Origin: Rhodopseudomonas palustris
GTDB taxonomy: Bacteria > Pseudomonadota > Alphaproteobacteria > Rhizobiales > Xanthobacteraceae
NCBI RefSeq assembly: GCF_034479375.1
Contig: NZ_CP140155.1
Location: 5,060,501 to 5,124,500 of the forward strand
Reading direction: 5' to 3'
DNA: 64,000 nucleotides
Positions within the stretch are counted from its first letter, which is position 1. Every line of letters begins with the position of its first letter. Of the stretch, positions 35,080-44,553 are shown piece by piece. A program made the position numbers and the translations under genes. Below the pieces are notes generated by a model. The model saw nothing but the letters and a program-made list of their open reading frames with translations, ran no database searches and had not been told where the DNA came from.

Positions 35080-37098
35080 ATGGTCGAGCTCGCCGTCCAG
35101 CTCTGGTGCGTCGCTGCGCTGCTCGCGATCGCGGTCGCCGCCGTGCCGCTGAGCCGCAAGCCCCGCCTCGCCACCGCGATCATCTATTCGGCGACGCTGG
35201 TCGCCTGCGCGATCGCCACCGCCAGCGCGCTGACCTGGCTGCTGCTGCATGCGGACGCCGCCGCCGAGCGCACGCTGCCGATCGGGCTGCCCTGGCTCGG
35301 CGCGCATCTGCGGCTCGATGCGCTGGCGGCGTTCTTTCTCGTCGTGGTCAATCTCGGCGGCACGCTGGCGAGCCTGTATGCGCTCGGCTATGGCCGCCAC
35401 GAACACGCGCCGCATCGGGTGCTGCCGTTCTATCCGGCGTTTCTCGCCGGCATGAACATGGTGGTGCTTGCCGCCGACGCGTTCTCCTATCTGCTGAGCT
35501 GGGAGTTCATGTCGCTGGCGTCGTGGGCGCTGGTGATGACGCATCATCGCGATCCCGCCAATCGCCGCGCCGGCTATGTCTATCTGCTGATGGCGAGCTT
35601 CGGCACGCTGGCGCTGCTGCTCGCCTTCGGCCTGCTCGCGGGCGCCGCCGGAAACTACGATTTCGCCGCGATCCGCGCCGCGCAGCACGCGCCGTGGATC
35701 GCGACGCTGGTGCTGATCCTGCTGCTGTTCGGCGCCGGCTCCAAGGCCGGACTGGTGCCGTTGCACGTCTGGCTGCCGCTGGCGCATCCGGCGGCGCCGA
35801 GCCACGTCTCGGCGCTGATGAGCGGCGTGATGACCAAGGTCGCGGTCTACGGCTTCATCCGCGTGGTGTTCGATCTGCTCGGCACGCCGGACTGGTCGAC
35901 CTCCGGGATCGTGCTGGCGCTCGGCGGCATCACGGCGGCGCTCGGCATTCTTTATGCGCTGATGGAGAAGGACCTGAAGCGGCTGCTGGCCTATTCGACG
36001 ATCGAGAATGTCGGCATCATCTTCGTCAGCCTCGGCCTGGCGCTGGCGTTCCAGGCCAATCATCAGCCGCTGCCGGCGGCGCTGGCCTTCACCGCGGCGC
36101 TGTTCCACGTGCTCAACCATTCGCTGTTCAAGAGCCTGCTGTTCTTCGGCGCCGGCGCGGTGCTGAGTGCCACCGGCGAGCGCGACATGGACAAGCTCGG
36201 CGGACTGATCCACCGCATGCCGTTCACCAGCGTGGTGTTCCTGATCGGCTCGATCGCGATCTCGGCGCTGCCGCCGTTCAACGGCTTCGTCTCCGAATGG
36301 CTGATCTTCCAGGCGGTGCTGCAGAGCCCGCAACTGCCGCAATGGGGCCTGAAAATTCTGGTGCCGGCGGTCGGCGGCTTGATGGCGCTGGCCGCGGCTC
36401 TGGCGGCGGCGTGTTTCGTCAAGGCCTATGGCGTGACGTTCCTCGGCCGGCCGCGCGGCCCGGCGACGCTGGCTGCGAAAGAGGTCGATCGCTTCTCGCT
36501 CGCCGCGATGGCGATCCTCGCCGCGTTGTGCCTGCTCGCCGGCGTGCTGCCCGGCATGGTGATGGACGCTTTGGCGCCGATCGCTACCGAGATCCTCGGC
36601 AGCCGGCTCGCGCCGCAGAGCGGAATGGCGTGGCTGTCGATCGTGCCGATCGCGCAGAGCCACAGCTCCTATAACGGCCTCCTGGTCGCGGTGTTCATCG
36701 CGGTGTCGGCGTCGCTGTCGTTCGTGGCGATCCGGCTGTTCTCCTCCGGCGCGGTGCGGCGCGGGCCGGCCTGGGGCTGCGGCTTCACCGATCCGGCGCC
36801 GCTGGCGCAATATTCGGCGGCCGGCTTCGCGCAGCCGATCCGCCGGGTGTTCGGCACGCTGATCTTCCGCGCCCGCGATCACGTCACCATGCCGCCGCCC
36901 GGCGACACCGCCCCGGCGCGGCTGCGGATCGAACTGCACGACCAGATCTGGGAGCGGATCTATGCGCCGCTCGCCGGCGGCATCATGGCGGCGTCGGTGC
37001 GTCTCGACAGGATGCAGCTCCTCACCATCCGCGGCTATCTCAGCCTGGTGTTCGCCACCCTCGTCACGCTGCTGCTGGTGCTCGCGATATGGACCTGA
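35080..37098 (+). CDS. hyfB: Hydrogenase-4-like membrane subunit HyfB (antiporter-like)
   Basis: A 672-residue protein with about sixteen membrane helices of the NuoL/MrpA antiporter-like family. Family features include LLSWEFMSLASWALVMTHH (about residues 130-148), the lysine-bearing GAGSKAGLVPLHVWLPLAHP (about 222-241), ALMEKDLKRLLAYSTIENVGI (about 295-315) and ALFHVLNHSLFKSLLFFGAGAV. These hold the Lys/Glu/His residues of the proton path. The C-terminal ~130 residues are a HyfB/HycC-type extension. It should carry ion translocation in the complex. First gene of a six-gene operon; hyfC overlaps its end by 10 bases. Confidence 0.88.
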   Translation: MVELAVQLWCVAALLAIAVAAVPLSRKPRLATAIIYSATLVACAIATASALTWLLLHADAAAERTLPIGLPWLGAHLRLDALAAFFLVVVNLGGTLASLYALGYGRHEHAPHRVLPFYPAFLAGMNMVVLAADAFSYLLSWEFMSLASWALVMTHHRDPANRRAGYVYLLMASFGTLALLLAFGLLAGAAGNYDFAAIRAAQHAPWIATLVLILLLFGAGSKAGLVPLHVWLPLAHPAAPSHVSALMSGVMTKVAVYGFIRVVFDLLGTPDWSTSGIVLALGGITAALGILYALMEKDLKRLLAYSTIENVGIIFVSLGLALAFQANHQPLPAALAFTAALFHVLNHSLFKSLLFFGAGAVLSATGERDMDKLGGLIHRMPFTSVVFLIGSIAISALPPFNGFVSEWLIFQAVLQSPQLPQWGLKILVPAVGGLMALAAALAAACFVKAYGVTFLGRPRGPATLAAKEVDRFSLAAMAILAALCLLAGVLPGMVMDALAPIATEILGSRLAPQSGMAWLSIVPIAQSHSSYNGLLVAVFIAVSASLSFVAIRLFSSGAVRRGPAWGCGFTDPAPLAQYSAAGFAQPIRRVFGTLIFRARDHVTMPPPGDTAPARLRIELHDQIWERIYAPLAGGIMAASVRLDRMQLLTIRGYLSLVFATLVTLLLVLAIWT

Positions 37099-38045
37099 TC
37101 GCCGACATCGCCGTGCAGGGCGTGCAGATGCTGCTGGTGTTCCTGCTGGCGCCGCTGCTCACCGGCTTCATCCGCAAGGTCAAGGCGCGGCTGCAGCGCC
37201 GCCGCGGCCCGTCGCTGCTGCAGCCCTATCGCGATCTGGTCCGGCTGCTGCGCAAGGAAGTCGTGCTCGCCGACAACGCCTCCTGGCTGTTCCGCGCCGT
37301 GCCCTACGTCACCTTCGCGGCGATCTGGGTCGCCGCCGCGCTGGTGCCGACCTTCGCCACCGGGCTGTTGTTCAACTGGACCGCGGATCTGATCGTGATC
37401 GTCGCGCTGCTCGGCACCGCGCGGTTCTTCCTCGCGCTCGCCGGCATGGATGTCGGCACCTCGTTCGGCGGCATCGGCTCGTCGCGCGAGGTGATGATCG
37501 CCGCATTGGCCGAGCCGGCGATGCTGATGATCGTGTTCTGCGTTGCGCTGGTCGCGGGCACCACGCATCTGTCGACCGTTGCCAATTACATCGCCTCGAC
37601 CGCGGTCGGCCTGCGCGTCTCGCTCGGCCTCGCCATGATCGCGCTGGTGATGGTGGCGCTCGCCGAGAACGCCCGCATTCCGATCGACAATCCCTCGACC
37701 CACCTCGAACTCACCATGGTGCACGAGGCGATGATCCTGGAATATTCCGGCCGGCATCTGGCGCTGATCGAATACGGCGCGCAGCTCAAGCTGCTGCTCT
37801 ACGTCTCGCTGATCGTCTGCCTGTTCTATCCCTGGGGCATCGGCGTGTTCGGCGCCGGCCCCGTGGCCTATCTGGCCGGCGCGGCGCTGTATCTGTTCAA
37901 GATCACCGTCGCCGGTTTCCTGCTCGCGGTGTTCGAGACCGCCACCGCCAAGATGCGGGTGTTCCGCGTGCCGCAATTCCTCGGCGCCGCCCTGATGCTC
38001 GGTCTGCTCGGCACGCTTCTTCTCTTTGTCTCGAAGGGGCTGTAG
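37089..38045 (+). CDS. hyfC: Hydrogenase-4-like membrane subunit HyfC (NuoH-like)
   Basis: A 318-residue protein of the HycD/HyfC/NuoH family with about eight helices. The N-terminal loop RKVKARLQRRRGPSLLQPY (about residues 29-47) and the acidic cytoplasmic loop ALAENARIPIDNPSTHLELTM (about 191-211), with HEAMILEYSGRHLALIE after it, are conserved features that couple the quinone- or hydrogenase-site arm to the membrane arm. It anchors the HyfG/HyfI peripheral module. Overlap with hyfB and only two bases to hyfE show tight coupling. Confidence 0.9.
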   Translation: MDLIADIAVQGVQMLLVFLLAPLLTGFIRKVKARLQRRRGPSLLQPYRDLVRLLRKEVVLADNASWLFRAVPYVTFAAIWVAAALVPTFATGLLFNWTADLIVIVALLGTARFFLALAGMDVGTSFGGIGSSREVMIAALAEPAMLMIVFCVALVAGTTHLSTVANYIASTAVGLRVSLGLAMIALVMVALAENARIPIDNPSTHLELTMVHEAMILEYSGRHLALIEYGAQLKLLLYVSLIVCLFYPWGIGVFGAGPVAYLAGAALYLFKITVAGFLLAVFETATAKMRVFRVPQFLGAALMLGLLGTLLLFVSKGL

Positions 38046-38047
38046 CG

Positions 38048-38710
38048 ATGCACGGGCTCGCCTTCGACATCTCGCATTCGCTGGCCGGCGGCCTGGTGCT
38101 GGTGTCGTTCATGATGCTGTATCAGGACCGGCTGACCTCGCTGCTCAACGTGTTCGCGCTGCACGCGATCATGCTGTCGCTGGCGGTGGGATGGCAGGCG
38201 CTGATCCAGGACGCGCCGCATCTCTACGTCACCGCCCTGATCGCGCTGCTGTTCAAGGCGATCATCATTCCGGTGGCGCTGCGCCGGATCGTCTACAAGC
38301 TCGGCATCCACCGCGACATCGAAACCGTGGTCGGGATCGGCCCGACCATGCTCGCCGGGATGGGGCTGGTAGCGCTGTCGCTGGCCCTGATGCTGCGCGT
38401 CACCGCGGATGCCGACGCGCTGGCGCGCGAGGACCTCGCGTTTGCGCTGTCGGTGGTGCTGCTCGGGCTGCTGTTCATGGTGACGCGGCGTAACGCGGTC
38501 AGCCAGGTGATAGGCTTCATGTCGCTGGAGAACGGGCTGATCCTCGCCGCGGCCGGCGCCAAGGGGATGCCGCTGGTGGTCGAGATCAGCGTCGCGTTCT
38601 CGGTGCTGATCGCCTTCATCGTCATCGGCATCGTGCTGTTCCGGATCCGCGAACGCTTCGACTCGGTCGACGTCTCGCAGCTCGACGTCTCGCGCGGAGA
38701 GCAGCGATGA
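38048..38710 (+). CDS. hyfE: Hydrogenase-4-like membrane subunit HyfE (NuoK-like)
   Basis: A 220-residue, six- to seven-helix protein of the HyfE family. It ends in a NuoK-like part (MSLENGLILAAAGAKGMPLVVEISVAFSVL-type sequence, about residues 158-185) with the membrane glutamates expected in ion-translocating subunits. The ATG at 38048 lies two bases after the hyfC stop; the long upstream extension of the frame is shadow inside hyfC. The stop overlaps hyfF (ATGA). No separate HyfD gene exists in the operon. Confidence 0.85.
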   Translation: MHGLAFDISHSLAGGLVLVSFMMLYQDRLTSLLNVFALHAIMLSLAVGWQALIQDAPHLYVTALIALLFKAIIIPVALRRIVYKLGIHRDIETVVGIGPTMLAGMGLVALSLALMLRVTADADALAREDLAFALSVVLLGLLFMVTRRNAVSQVIGFMSLENGLILAAAGAKGMPLVVEISVAFSVLIAFIVIGIVLFRIRERFDSVDVSQLDVSRGEQR

Positions 38711-40158
38711 GTTTGTCCGGCCTCGATCCGGTGGTGGGCGTGCTGCTGATCCCGGTCTGCGCCGCCATCGTGCTGGCGCTGCTGCCGGGCTACAAATTGA
38801 CCGCGCGGCTCAACGTCGTCGCGAGTCTGGGCAGCTTTCTCTGCGCGGCCTCGCTGCTGGTGCTGCCGCGCCCGCAGCCTGGGCCGTACATTTTGGTCGA
38901 CGATCTCAACATCGTCTTCATCGTGCTGAACACCTTCGTCGGCTTCACCACCAGCCTGTTCAGCGCCAGCTACATCGCCCACGAACTCGAGACCGGCAAG
39001 CTGACGCCGACCTATCTGCGATTCTACCACGCGATGTACCAGATCATGATGTTCGGCATGAATCTGGCGTTCGTGTCGAACAATATCGGCCTGATGTGGG
39101 TGGCGGTGGAATTGGCGACGCTGACCACGGTGCTGATGGTCGGCATCTATCGGACGCCGGCGGCGCTGGAAGCGGCGTGGAAGTATTTCATCCTCGGCAG
39201 CGTCGGCATCGCGCTGGCGCTGTTCGGCACAATCCTCGTCTACATGGCGGCGCGGCCGGTGGTCGGCGAGGGCCAGGACGGCATGATCTGGACCGTGCTG
39301 GTGGCGCGCGCCGCCGGCTTCGACGCGCCGCTGCTGAACGTCGCCTTCGTGTTCCTGTTCCTCGGCTACGGCACCAAGGTCGGCCTCGCGCCGCTGCACG
39401 CCTGGCTGCCCGACGCCCACGCCGAAGGCCCGACGCCGATCTCGGCGGTGCTGTCCGGCCTGCTGCTCAACGTCGCGCTGTATGCGCTGCTGCGCTTCAA
39501 GATGCTGCTCGCCGCCAATGGCGAGGCGATGCCGCCCGGCGTGCTGATGATCGTGATGGGGCTGGCGTCGCTGTTGTTCGCCGCCTTCATGCTGTATCGG
39601 CGGCGCGACATCAAACGGCTGTTCGCCTATTCGTCGATCGAGCACATGGGCATCATCGTGTTCGCCTTCGGCATGGGCGGCCCGCTGGCGAATTTCGCCG
39701 GGCTGCTGCACATGGTGATGCACAGCCTGACCAAATCGGCGATCTTCTTTGCGGTCGGCCACATCACCCAGGTCAAGGGCACGCAGTCGCTGGCGAAGAT
39801 CCGCGGCATCACCGAGACCCACCCGGTGCTCGGCTGGGGCCTCGTCGTCGGCGTGGCGGCGATCGCCGGGCTGCCGCCGCTCGGCATCTTCATGAGCGAA
39901 TTCCTGCTGGTGTCGTCGACCTTCGCGCGCGCGCCGTGGCTGGCGCTGCTGCTGGTGTTCGGCATTCTGGTGGCGTTCGGCGCGCTGATGCTGCGGCTGA
40001 CCGGCATCGCCTTCGGTCGGCCGCGCGGCAGCCGCGAGCCGGTGCAGGCGTCCTACGTGCCGATGTTCGCGCATCTGGCGCTGGTGCTGATCGCCGGCGT
40101 GTATCTGCCGGCGCCGGTGGTGGCGTGGTTCCAGCACGTCGCCAAGCTGCTGGGCTAG
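38707..40158 (+). CDS. hyfF: Hydrogenase-4-like membrane subunit HyfF (antiporter-like)
   Basis: A 483-residue NuoM/NuoN-like antiporter-type subunit with about fourteen helices. Features: MWVAVELATLTTVLMVGIYR (the conserved Glu in helix 5), LFLGYGTKVGLAPLHAWLPDAHAEGPTP (conserved Lys and loop), RRRDIKRLFAYSSIEHMGII, and MHSLTKSAIFFAVGHI. With HyfB this gives two antiporter-like channels, enough for a genuine energy-coupling complex. hyfG follows after 15 bases. Confidence 0.9.
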   Translation: MSLSGLDPVVGVLLIPVCAAIVLALLPGYKLTARLNVVASLGSFLCAASLLVLPRPQPGPYILVDDLNIVFIVLNTFVGFTTSLFSASYIAHELETGKLTPTYLRFYHAMYQIMMFGMNLAFVSNNIGLMWVAVELATLTTVLMVGIYRTPAALEAAWKYFILGSVGIALALFGTILVYMAARPVVGEGQDGMIWTVLVARAAGFDAPLLNVAFVFLFLGYGTKVGLAPLHAWLPDAHAEGPTPISAVLSGLLLNVALYALLRFKMLLAANGEAMPPGVLMIVMGLASLLFAAFMLYRRRDIKRLFAYSSIEHMGIIVFAFGMGGPLANFAGLLHMVMHSLTKSAIFFAVGHITQVKGTQSLAKIRGITETHPVLGWGLVVGVAAIAGLPPLGIFMSEFLLVSSTFARAPWLALLLVFGILVAFGALMLRLTGIAFGRPRGSREPVQASYVPMFAHLALVLIAGVYLPAPVVAWFQHVAKLLG

Positions 40159-40173
40159 GGAGCAACAGATCCG

Positions 40174-41685
40174 ATGCCGTCGCTGATCGATCTCAACCTC
40201 GAAGGCCTGCAGGTGGCGCGGCATCGGCCGTGGACCCGCACAGTGGTCGACAGCGCGGTGTGGAGTTTCGCGGTGCGCATGCTCGCCGAGCGGCAGTGGC
40301 AATTGCTGTCGCTGTGGGGCGAGCCAATGAGCGTGCACATGGCGCTGTTCGATCCGCGCACCGCGGAGATCGGAATCGTCAGCCTCGACTGTCCGCACGG
40401 CTCGTTTCCCTCGGTCGCCGCCAGGCATCTGCCGGCGCTGCGGCTGGAACGCACGATCACCGATCTGTTCGGCCTGAAGCCCGAGGGAGCGATCGACGAT
40501 CGGCCCTGGCTCGATCACGGCCAATGGGGCGTCCACGCGCCGCTCGGCGCGCGGAGCGAAGCGCTCACGCCGACGCCGGCCTATCGCTTCCTGCCGGTCG
40601 AGGGCGACGGGACCCATCAGGTCGCGGTCGGCCCGGTGCATGCCGGCATCATCGAGCCAGGGCACTTCCGCTTCACCGTCAGCGGCGAGACCGTGGTGCG
40701 GCTGGAGCAGCGGCTCGGCTACGTCCACAAGGGCATCGACGGGCTGATCGCCGGCGCGGATTTGCCGCGTGCCGCGCGGCTGGCCGGCCGCGTCTCCGGC
40801 GACAGCACGGTGGCCTATGCGCTGGCGTTTTCGCGCGCGGTCGAGACCGCGGCGGAGATCGCGGTGCCGGCGCGCGCGGTGTGGCTGCGGGCGCTCGTCG
40901 CCGAGCTGGAGCGTCTCGCCAATCATCTCGGCGACATCGGCGCGATCTGCAACGACGCGGCGTTCGCCATCATGCTGGCTCAGTTCGGCGTGCTACGCGA
41001 AAACGTGCTGCGTGCCGCCGACACCGCGTTCGGCCATCGCCTGATGCGCGACGTAGTGACGCCCGGCGGAGTGGCGCGCGATCTCGACGACGCCGGCAAG
41101 GCCGCGATCCGCGCCGCGCTGGCCGCCGTGCGCGCCAAGCTGCCGGCGCTGATCGAGCTGTACGACAGCACGGCGTCGCTGCAGGACCGCACCGTGTCGA
41201 CCGGCATCCTCAAGCCCGCGCTCGCCGATCAATACGCCGCCGGCGGCTATGTCGGCCGCGCCTCCGGCCGCGGCTTCGATGCCCGGCGCACGCTGGCTTA
41301 CGCGCCCTATGACGAGCTGCGCTTCGACGTCCCGGTGCTGACCGAGGGCGACGTCGACGCGCGGGTCTGGATCCGGATTCGCGAGGTCGAGCAGAGTCTG
41401 TCGCTGGTCGACCAGATCCTCGACCGGCTGCCGCGCGGCGAGATCCGCGTCGCGCCGAATCTGCCGGAGGAGGTCTGCGAAGGGCTGGCGCTGGTCGAAG
41501 GGTTTCGCGGCGATATCCTCGTCTGGCTGCGGCTACACAATGGTGTCGTCGAGCGCTGCCATCTGCGCGACCCGTCGTGGTTTCAATGGCCGCTGCTGGA
41601 AGCCGTGATCGAAGGCAACATCGTCGCCGACTTCCCGCTGTGCAACAAATCGTTCAACTGCTCCTACTCCGGCGTGGATCTGTAG
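40174..41685 (+). CDS. hyfG: HyfG-like large subunit without the NiFe-site cysteines (Ehr-type)
   Basis: A 503-residue fusion of a NuoC-like 30-kDa domain (about residues 1-130) and a NuoD/NiFe-large-subunit domain (about 150-503). The fold markers are intact: GYVHKGIDGL, ELERLANHLGDIGAICNDAAF, GGYVGRASGRGFDARR and DFPLCNKSFNCSYSG. The four NiFe ligands are not. The N-terminal CxxC is RVSGDST (Ser208, Ser211). The C-terminal CxxC keeps Cys496 but has Ser499. The protein cannot hold a standard NiFe centre. It resembles large subunits of energy-converting hydrogenase-related (Ehr) complexes, evolutionarily between complex I and group 4 hydrogenases. Confidence 0.88.
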   Translation: MPSLIDLNLEGLQVARHRPWTRTVVDSAVWSFAVRMLAERQWQLLSLWGEPMSVHMALFDPRTAEIGIVSLDCPHGSFPSVAARHLPALRLERTITDLFGLKPEGAIDDRPWLDHGQWGVHAPLGARSEALTPTPAYRFLPVEGDGTHQVAVGPVHAGIIEPGHFRFTVSGETVVRLEQRLGYVHKGIDGLIAGADLPRAARLAGRVSGDSTVAYALAFSRAVETAAEIAVPARAVWLRALVAELERLANHLGDIGAICNDAAFAIMLAQFGVLRENVLRAADTAFGHRLMRDVVTPGGVARDLDDAGKAAIRAALAAVRAKLPALIELYDSTASLQDRTVSTGILKPALADQYAAGGYVGRASGRGFDARRTLAYAPYDELRFDVPVLTEGDVDARVWIRIREVEQSLSLVDQILDRLPRGEIRVAPNLPEEVCEGLALVEGFRGDILVWLRLHNGVVERCHLRDPSWFQWPLLEAVIEGNIVADFPLCNKSFNCSYSGVDL

Positions 41686-41687
41686 CG

Positions 41688-42221
41688 ATGCGCAAGCTGC
41701 TGTTCGAGAGCCTGTTCGCCAGACCGCTGACCGAACCTGCCCCGGCGCCGGGCGAGGCCGGCGTCGCCGAACTCGCGGCGCTGGTCGAGGCCACCGCGCG
41801 GCGCACGCTCGGCCGCAGCCTTGCGATCCGCGAGGTCGACGCCGGCTCCTGCAACGGCTGCGAGCTGGAAATCCACGCGCTGAGCAACGCGTATTACGAC
41901 GTCGAACGCTTCGGCCTGCGTTTCGTCGCTTCGCCGCGCCACGCCGATGTGCTGATGGTCACCGGGCCGGTGACGCACAATATGCGCGAGGCGCTGCGGC
42001 TCACTTACGACGCGGTGCCGGGGCCGAAATGGGTGGTCGCGGTCGGCGATTGCGCCAAGGACGGCGGCTGCTTCGCCGGCAGCTACGCGGTCGCCGGCGG
42101 CGTCTCCGCAGTGATCCCGGTCGATCTGCACATCCCCGGCTGTCCGCCGAAGCCGGTGGAGATCCTGCGCGGTCTGCTGGCGCTTCTTGATCGCGTTGCC
42201 ACGCGCGAAACGCCGCGTTGA
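41688..42221 (+). CDS. hyfI: HyfI-like small subunit (NuoB-like) with intact [4Fe-4S] ligands
   Basis: A 177-residue NuoB/HycG/HyfI-family protein. The ligands of the proximal (N2-type) cluster are all visible: SCNGCELE (about residues 53-60), GDCAKDGGCF (about 117-126) and PGCPP (about 147-151). So electron transfer to the HyfG site is still possible, although that site lacks NiFe ligands. It is the last gene of the operon. No HyfA or HyfH ferredoxin subunit and no hydrogenase maturation gene lies in the operon or nearby, so the electron donor or acceptor is unknown. Confidence 0.9.
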   Translation: MRKLLFESLFARPLTEPAPAPGEAGVAELAALVEATARRTLGRSLAIREVDAGSCNGCELEIHALSNAYYDVERFGLRFVASPRHADVLMVTGPVTHNMREALRLTYDAVPGPKWVVAVGDCAKDGGCFAGSYAVAGGVSAVIPVDLHIPGCPPKPVEILRGLLALLDRVATRETPR

Positions 42222-42367
42222 CATAAACTGATACCGCGACGCAGCCGTCGCTCGGCGCAGTGTCTGCGGCACACGACTAATGACCCGTGCGTTTCGTATT
42301 TCTATCAGTTGCTGCCGCCCCTGGACCGCCGCACCGATGATGATCGGCGGGCAAGGGGTGATTCGTG

Positions 42368-44410
42368 ATGTTCGGTATTTCAGGCGACGGCGCGCGGAGT
42401 CGCGCACCGATGTTGTTCTCACGTGCCCGCCGGGCGATCTTCTCGATCGCCGTGATAGCGGCCGCTTCCGGCATCATGCCGACTCCGGCGCAGGCGCAGT
42501 TCACAAGGTTGTTCGGCTTCGGCGACAGCTATGCGGATACCGGTTCGGCGCCCGGCGGCGCATACCGGCTGATCGGCGCGAACGGGACCGGCACGGTCAG
42601 CATCCCGTATTTTCCGTTCACGCTGACTCCATCCGACTTCTGGCCGTGTCCCAGCCCGACTTACACGAGCTGCCGCTTTACCGGCAGCACCAATTTTGTC
42701 GACTCGCTGCAGTCGATCTACGGACTGTCGGGGCTGACGAACTACTCGATCGGCGGTGCGCGGACCGACAATACCAACACCATGCCGTTTCTATCCAGCA
42801 GCTACGGATTGCCTTACGAGCTGCAGCAATTCGTCGCCAGCGGAACCCGTTTCACCGACAGTGACCTGATCGCGCTGTCGATCGGCGGCAACGACCTGTC
42901 CGGCATCAACGTCTCGGGTGCGGCCGACGTCAATGCGGTGATTTCGACCAGCGCGACCGTCTCCGCCGTCAACGCCGTCGCAGGCGTGCAGCAGTTGGTC
43001 GCCGCCGGTGCGCGCAATATCGCTTGGCTCGGCACCGGAAGTTCGAAGTGGTTTCCGGAGGCGACGCTCGGCAAGGACGGAACCAATCCCTACAATTTCA
43101 GCGCCCCGCAGCGTGACCTCTGGGCCGACACCTATTACTTGCAGACCCAGCAATTGCTGGCGCCGCTCGCGCAGGCCGGCGTGCGCATCTTCCTGCTCAA
43201 TTTCGGCATCCTGCAGCAGCGCGTCGCCGAGAATCCGGCGATGTACGGGTTTGCCGGCATTCCCGCGGGCTTCACCGGTTGCGAGGCGGGGCCCGGCACC
43301 GGATCGACGCCGGGGACAGTCGCGGTGAATGTCGCAGGTTGCTTCTATGAGAATTCGGTGCATCCGACCGGCGCCGCGATGGCGCTGATCGCCAGCTACA
43401 TGGCCAACCAGATCGATGCGCCGAGCACAGTGACGCCGCAGGCCGGCGTCGCGACCAGCCTGCTCGGCGGTTTCTCGAATTCGGTGTTCGATCGCCTCGA
43501 GGCTGGCCGACGCTTCCAGCCCTCCGGCGTCCATGCAGCGATGGCCGCGATCCCCGGTAAGGCGCTTGCGCCGCCGGCACCGGTGGATCGCTGGTCGGTC
43601 TACGGCGCGGCCAGCTACGCCGGCGGCAGCCGCGACCGGCAATTCTACGCCACCGGCTACGATTACGATGCGGCGGGCGGCTATCTCGGGCTGGAATATC
43701 GGCTCGATGCCAATTGGCGCGTCGGCGGCGTGTTCGGCTATTCGCAGCCGGACGTGAAGCTCGCGGTGCAGGATGCGCGGAATCGCATCGATGCGTTCCA
43801 GTTCGCGGGCTACGGCTCCTACACGGATGCGCATTGGTTCGCCGACGGGTTGGTCGCTTATGGCCGCCAGAATTTCGCGCTGGAGCGCCGCGGCGTCATC
43901 GACATCATCCGCGCCAGCACCAAGGCCGACGTGGTCACGGTCGCCGCCCGCGGTGGCTATCTGTTCGACGCCGGCCGGCTGCGCGTCGGGCCGATCGCGG
44001 CGTTGAACTACACCAACGCCACGATCCGGGGCTACACCGAGACCGGCGATGTCCTGCTCGCCATGATGGTGGACCGCCAGACGCTGGACACGCTCACCGG
44101 CGATGCGGGCGTGCAGCTCCGCTATCCCTTGCAACTCGGCGACGGCAGCTACACGCCGTTCCTCAATCTGACCGCCGCGCATGATTTCCTGGGCTCCGGC
44201 CACACCGTCACCACTACGCTGGTGTCGGCGCCGCTGCTGCCGATTCTGACGCCGGTGTCGGCTGATGGCGGCACCTATGGCAGGGTCGCTGGCGGCATTT
44301 CGGCGCTGGTGGCAAGCAATGTCGCCGCCACCCTGACGGGCACCACCAGCTTCGCCCGCCGAGGCGGTAACGACGCCGGCGTCACCGGAGGTGTCAGGCT
44401 CTCATTCTAG
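42368..44410 (+). CDS. GDSL-type autotransporter esterase/lipase
   Basis: A 680-residue type V-secreted enzyme. A signal peptide ends near PTPAQAQF (about residue 45; an ATG at 42410 would give a conventional short signal). The passenger (about 45-350) is a GDSL/SGNH hydrolase with FGDSYADTG (nucleophile Ser), GGND and the block V motif NSVHPTGAA, where the usual Asp three residues before His is Asn. From about 400 to the end is an autotransporter beta-barrel (alternating aromatic strands, ending GGVRLSF with terminal Phe). It should display an esterase on the cell surface. Stand-alone gene; a GTG one codon earlier is also possible. Confidence 0.87.
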   Translation: MFGISGDGARSRAPMLFSRARRAIFSIAVIAAASGIMPTPAQAQFTRLFGFGDSYADTGSAPGGAYRLIGANGTGTVSIPYFPFTLTPSDFWPCPSPTYTSCRFTGSTNFVDSLQSIYGLSGLTNYSIGGARTDNTNTMPFLSSSYGLPYELQQFVASGTRFTDSDLIALSIGGNDLSGINVSGAADVNAVISTSATVSAVNAVAGVQQLVAAGARNIAWLGTGSSKWFPEATLGKDGTNPYNFSAPQRDLWADTYYLQTQQLLAPLAQAGVRIFLLNFGILQQRVAENPAMYGFAGIPAGFTGCEAGPGTGSTPGTVAVNVAGCFYENSVHPTGAAMALIASYMANQIDAPSTVTPQAGVATSLLGGFSNSVFDRLEAGRRFQPSGVHAAMAAIPGKALAPPAPVDRWSVYGAASYAGGSRDRQFYATGYDYDAAGGYLGLEYRLDANWRVGGVFGYSQPDVKLAVQDARNRIDAFQFAGYGSYTDAHWFADGLVAYGRQNFALERRGVIDIIRASTKADVVTVAARGGYLFDAGRLRVGPIAALNYTNATIRGYTETGDVLLAMMVDRQTLDTLTGDAGVQLRYPLQLGDGSYTPFLNLTAAHDFLGSGHTVTTTLVSAPLLPILTPVSADGGTYGRVAGGISALVASNVAATLTGTTSFARRGGNDAGVTGGVRLSF

Positions 44411-44553
44411 CGAGGCTGGCGCGACGACCACGCGACGCTGACATTTCGATCGAATTGTTCCGATCACTCGTGCGGGCGCGGCGTGATGATCGACGATGAT
44501 GTGACATCCATCGCGTATTGCGACGAGTGGCCGCAGTTGCTCGCTTACCCGCG

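Noticed and set aside
34861..36939. Long minus-strand frame opposite hyfB
   Set aside because: The product is a Gln/Arg/His-rich shadow sequence; the plus strand encodes a complete HyfB with all family motifs.
35080..42221. A functional NiFe formate hydrogenlyase
   Set aside because: Three of four NiFe ligands are absent from HyfG and no formate dehydrogenase, ferredoxin subunit or maturation gene lies nearby.
42218..42260. Sigma-70 promoter from the TTGACA before the autotransporter gene
   Set aside because: No acceptable -10 hexamer lies 16-18 bases downstream; the following bases are GC-rich.
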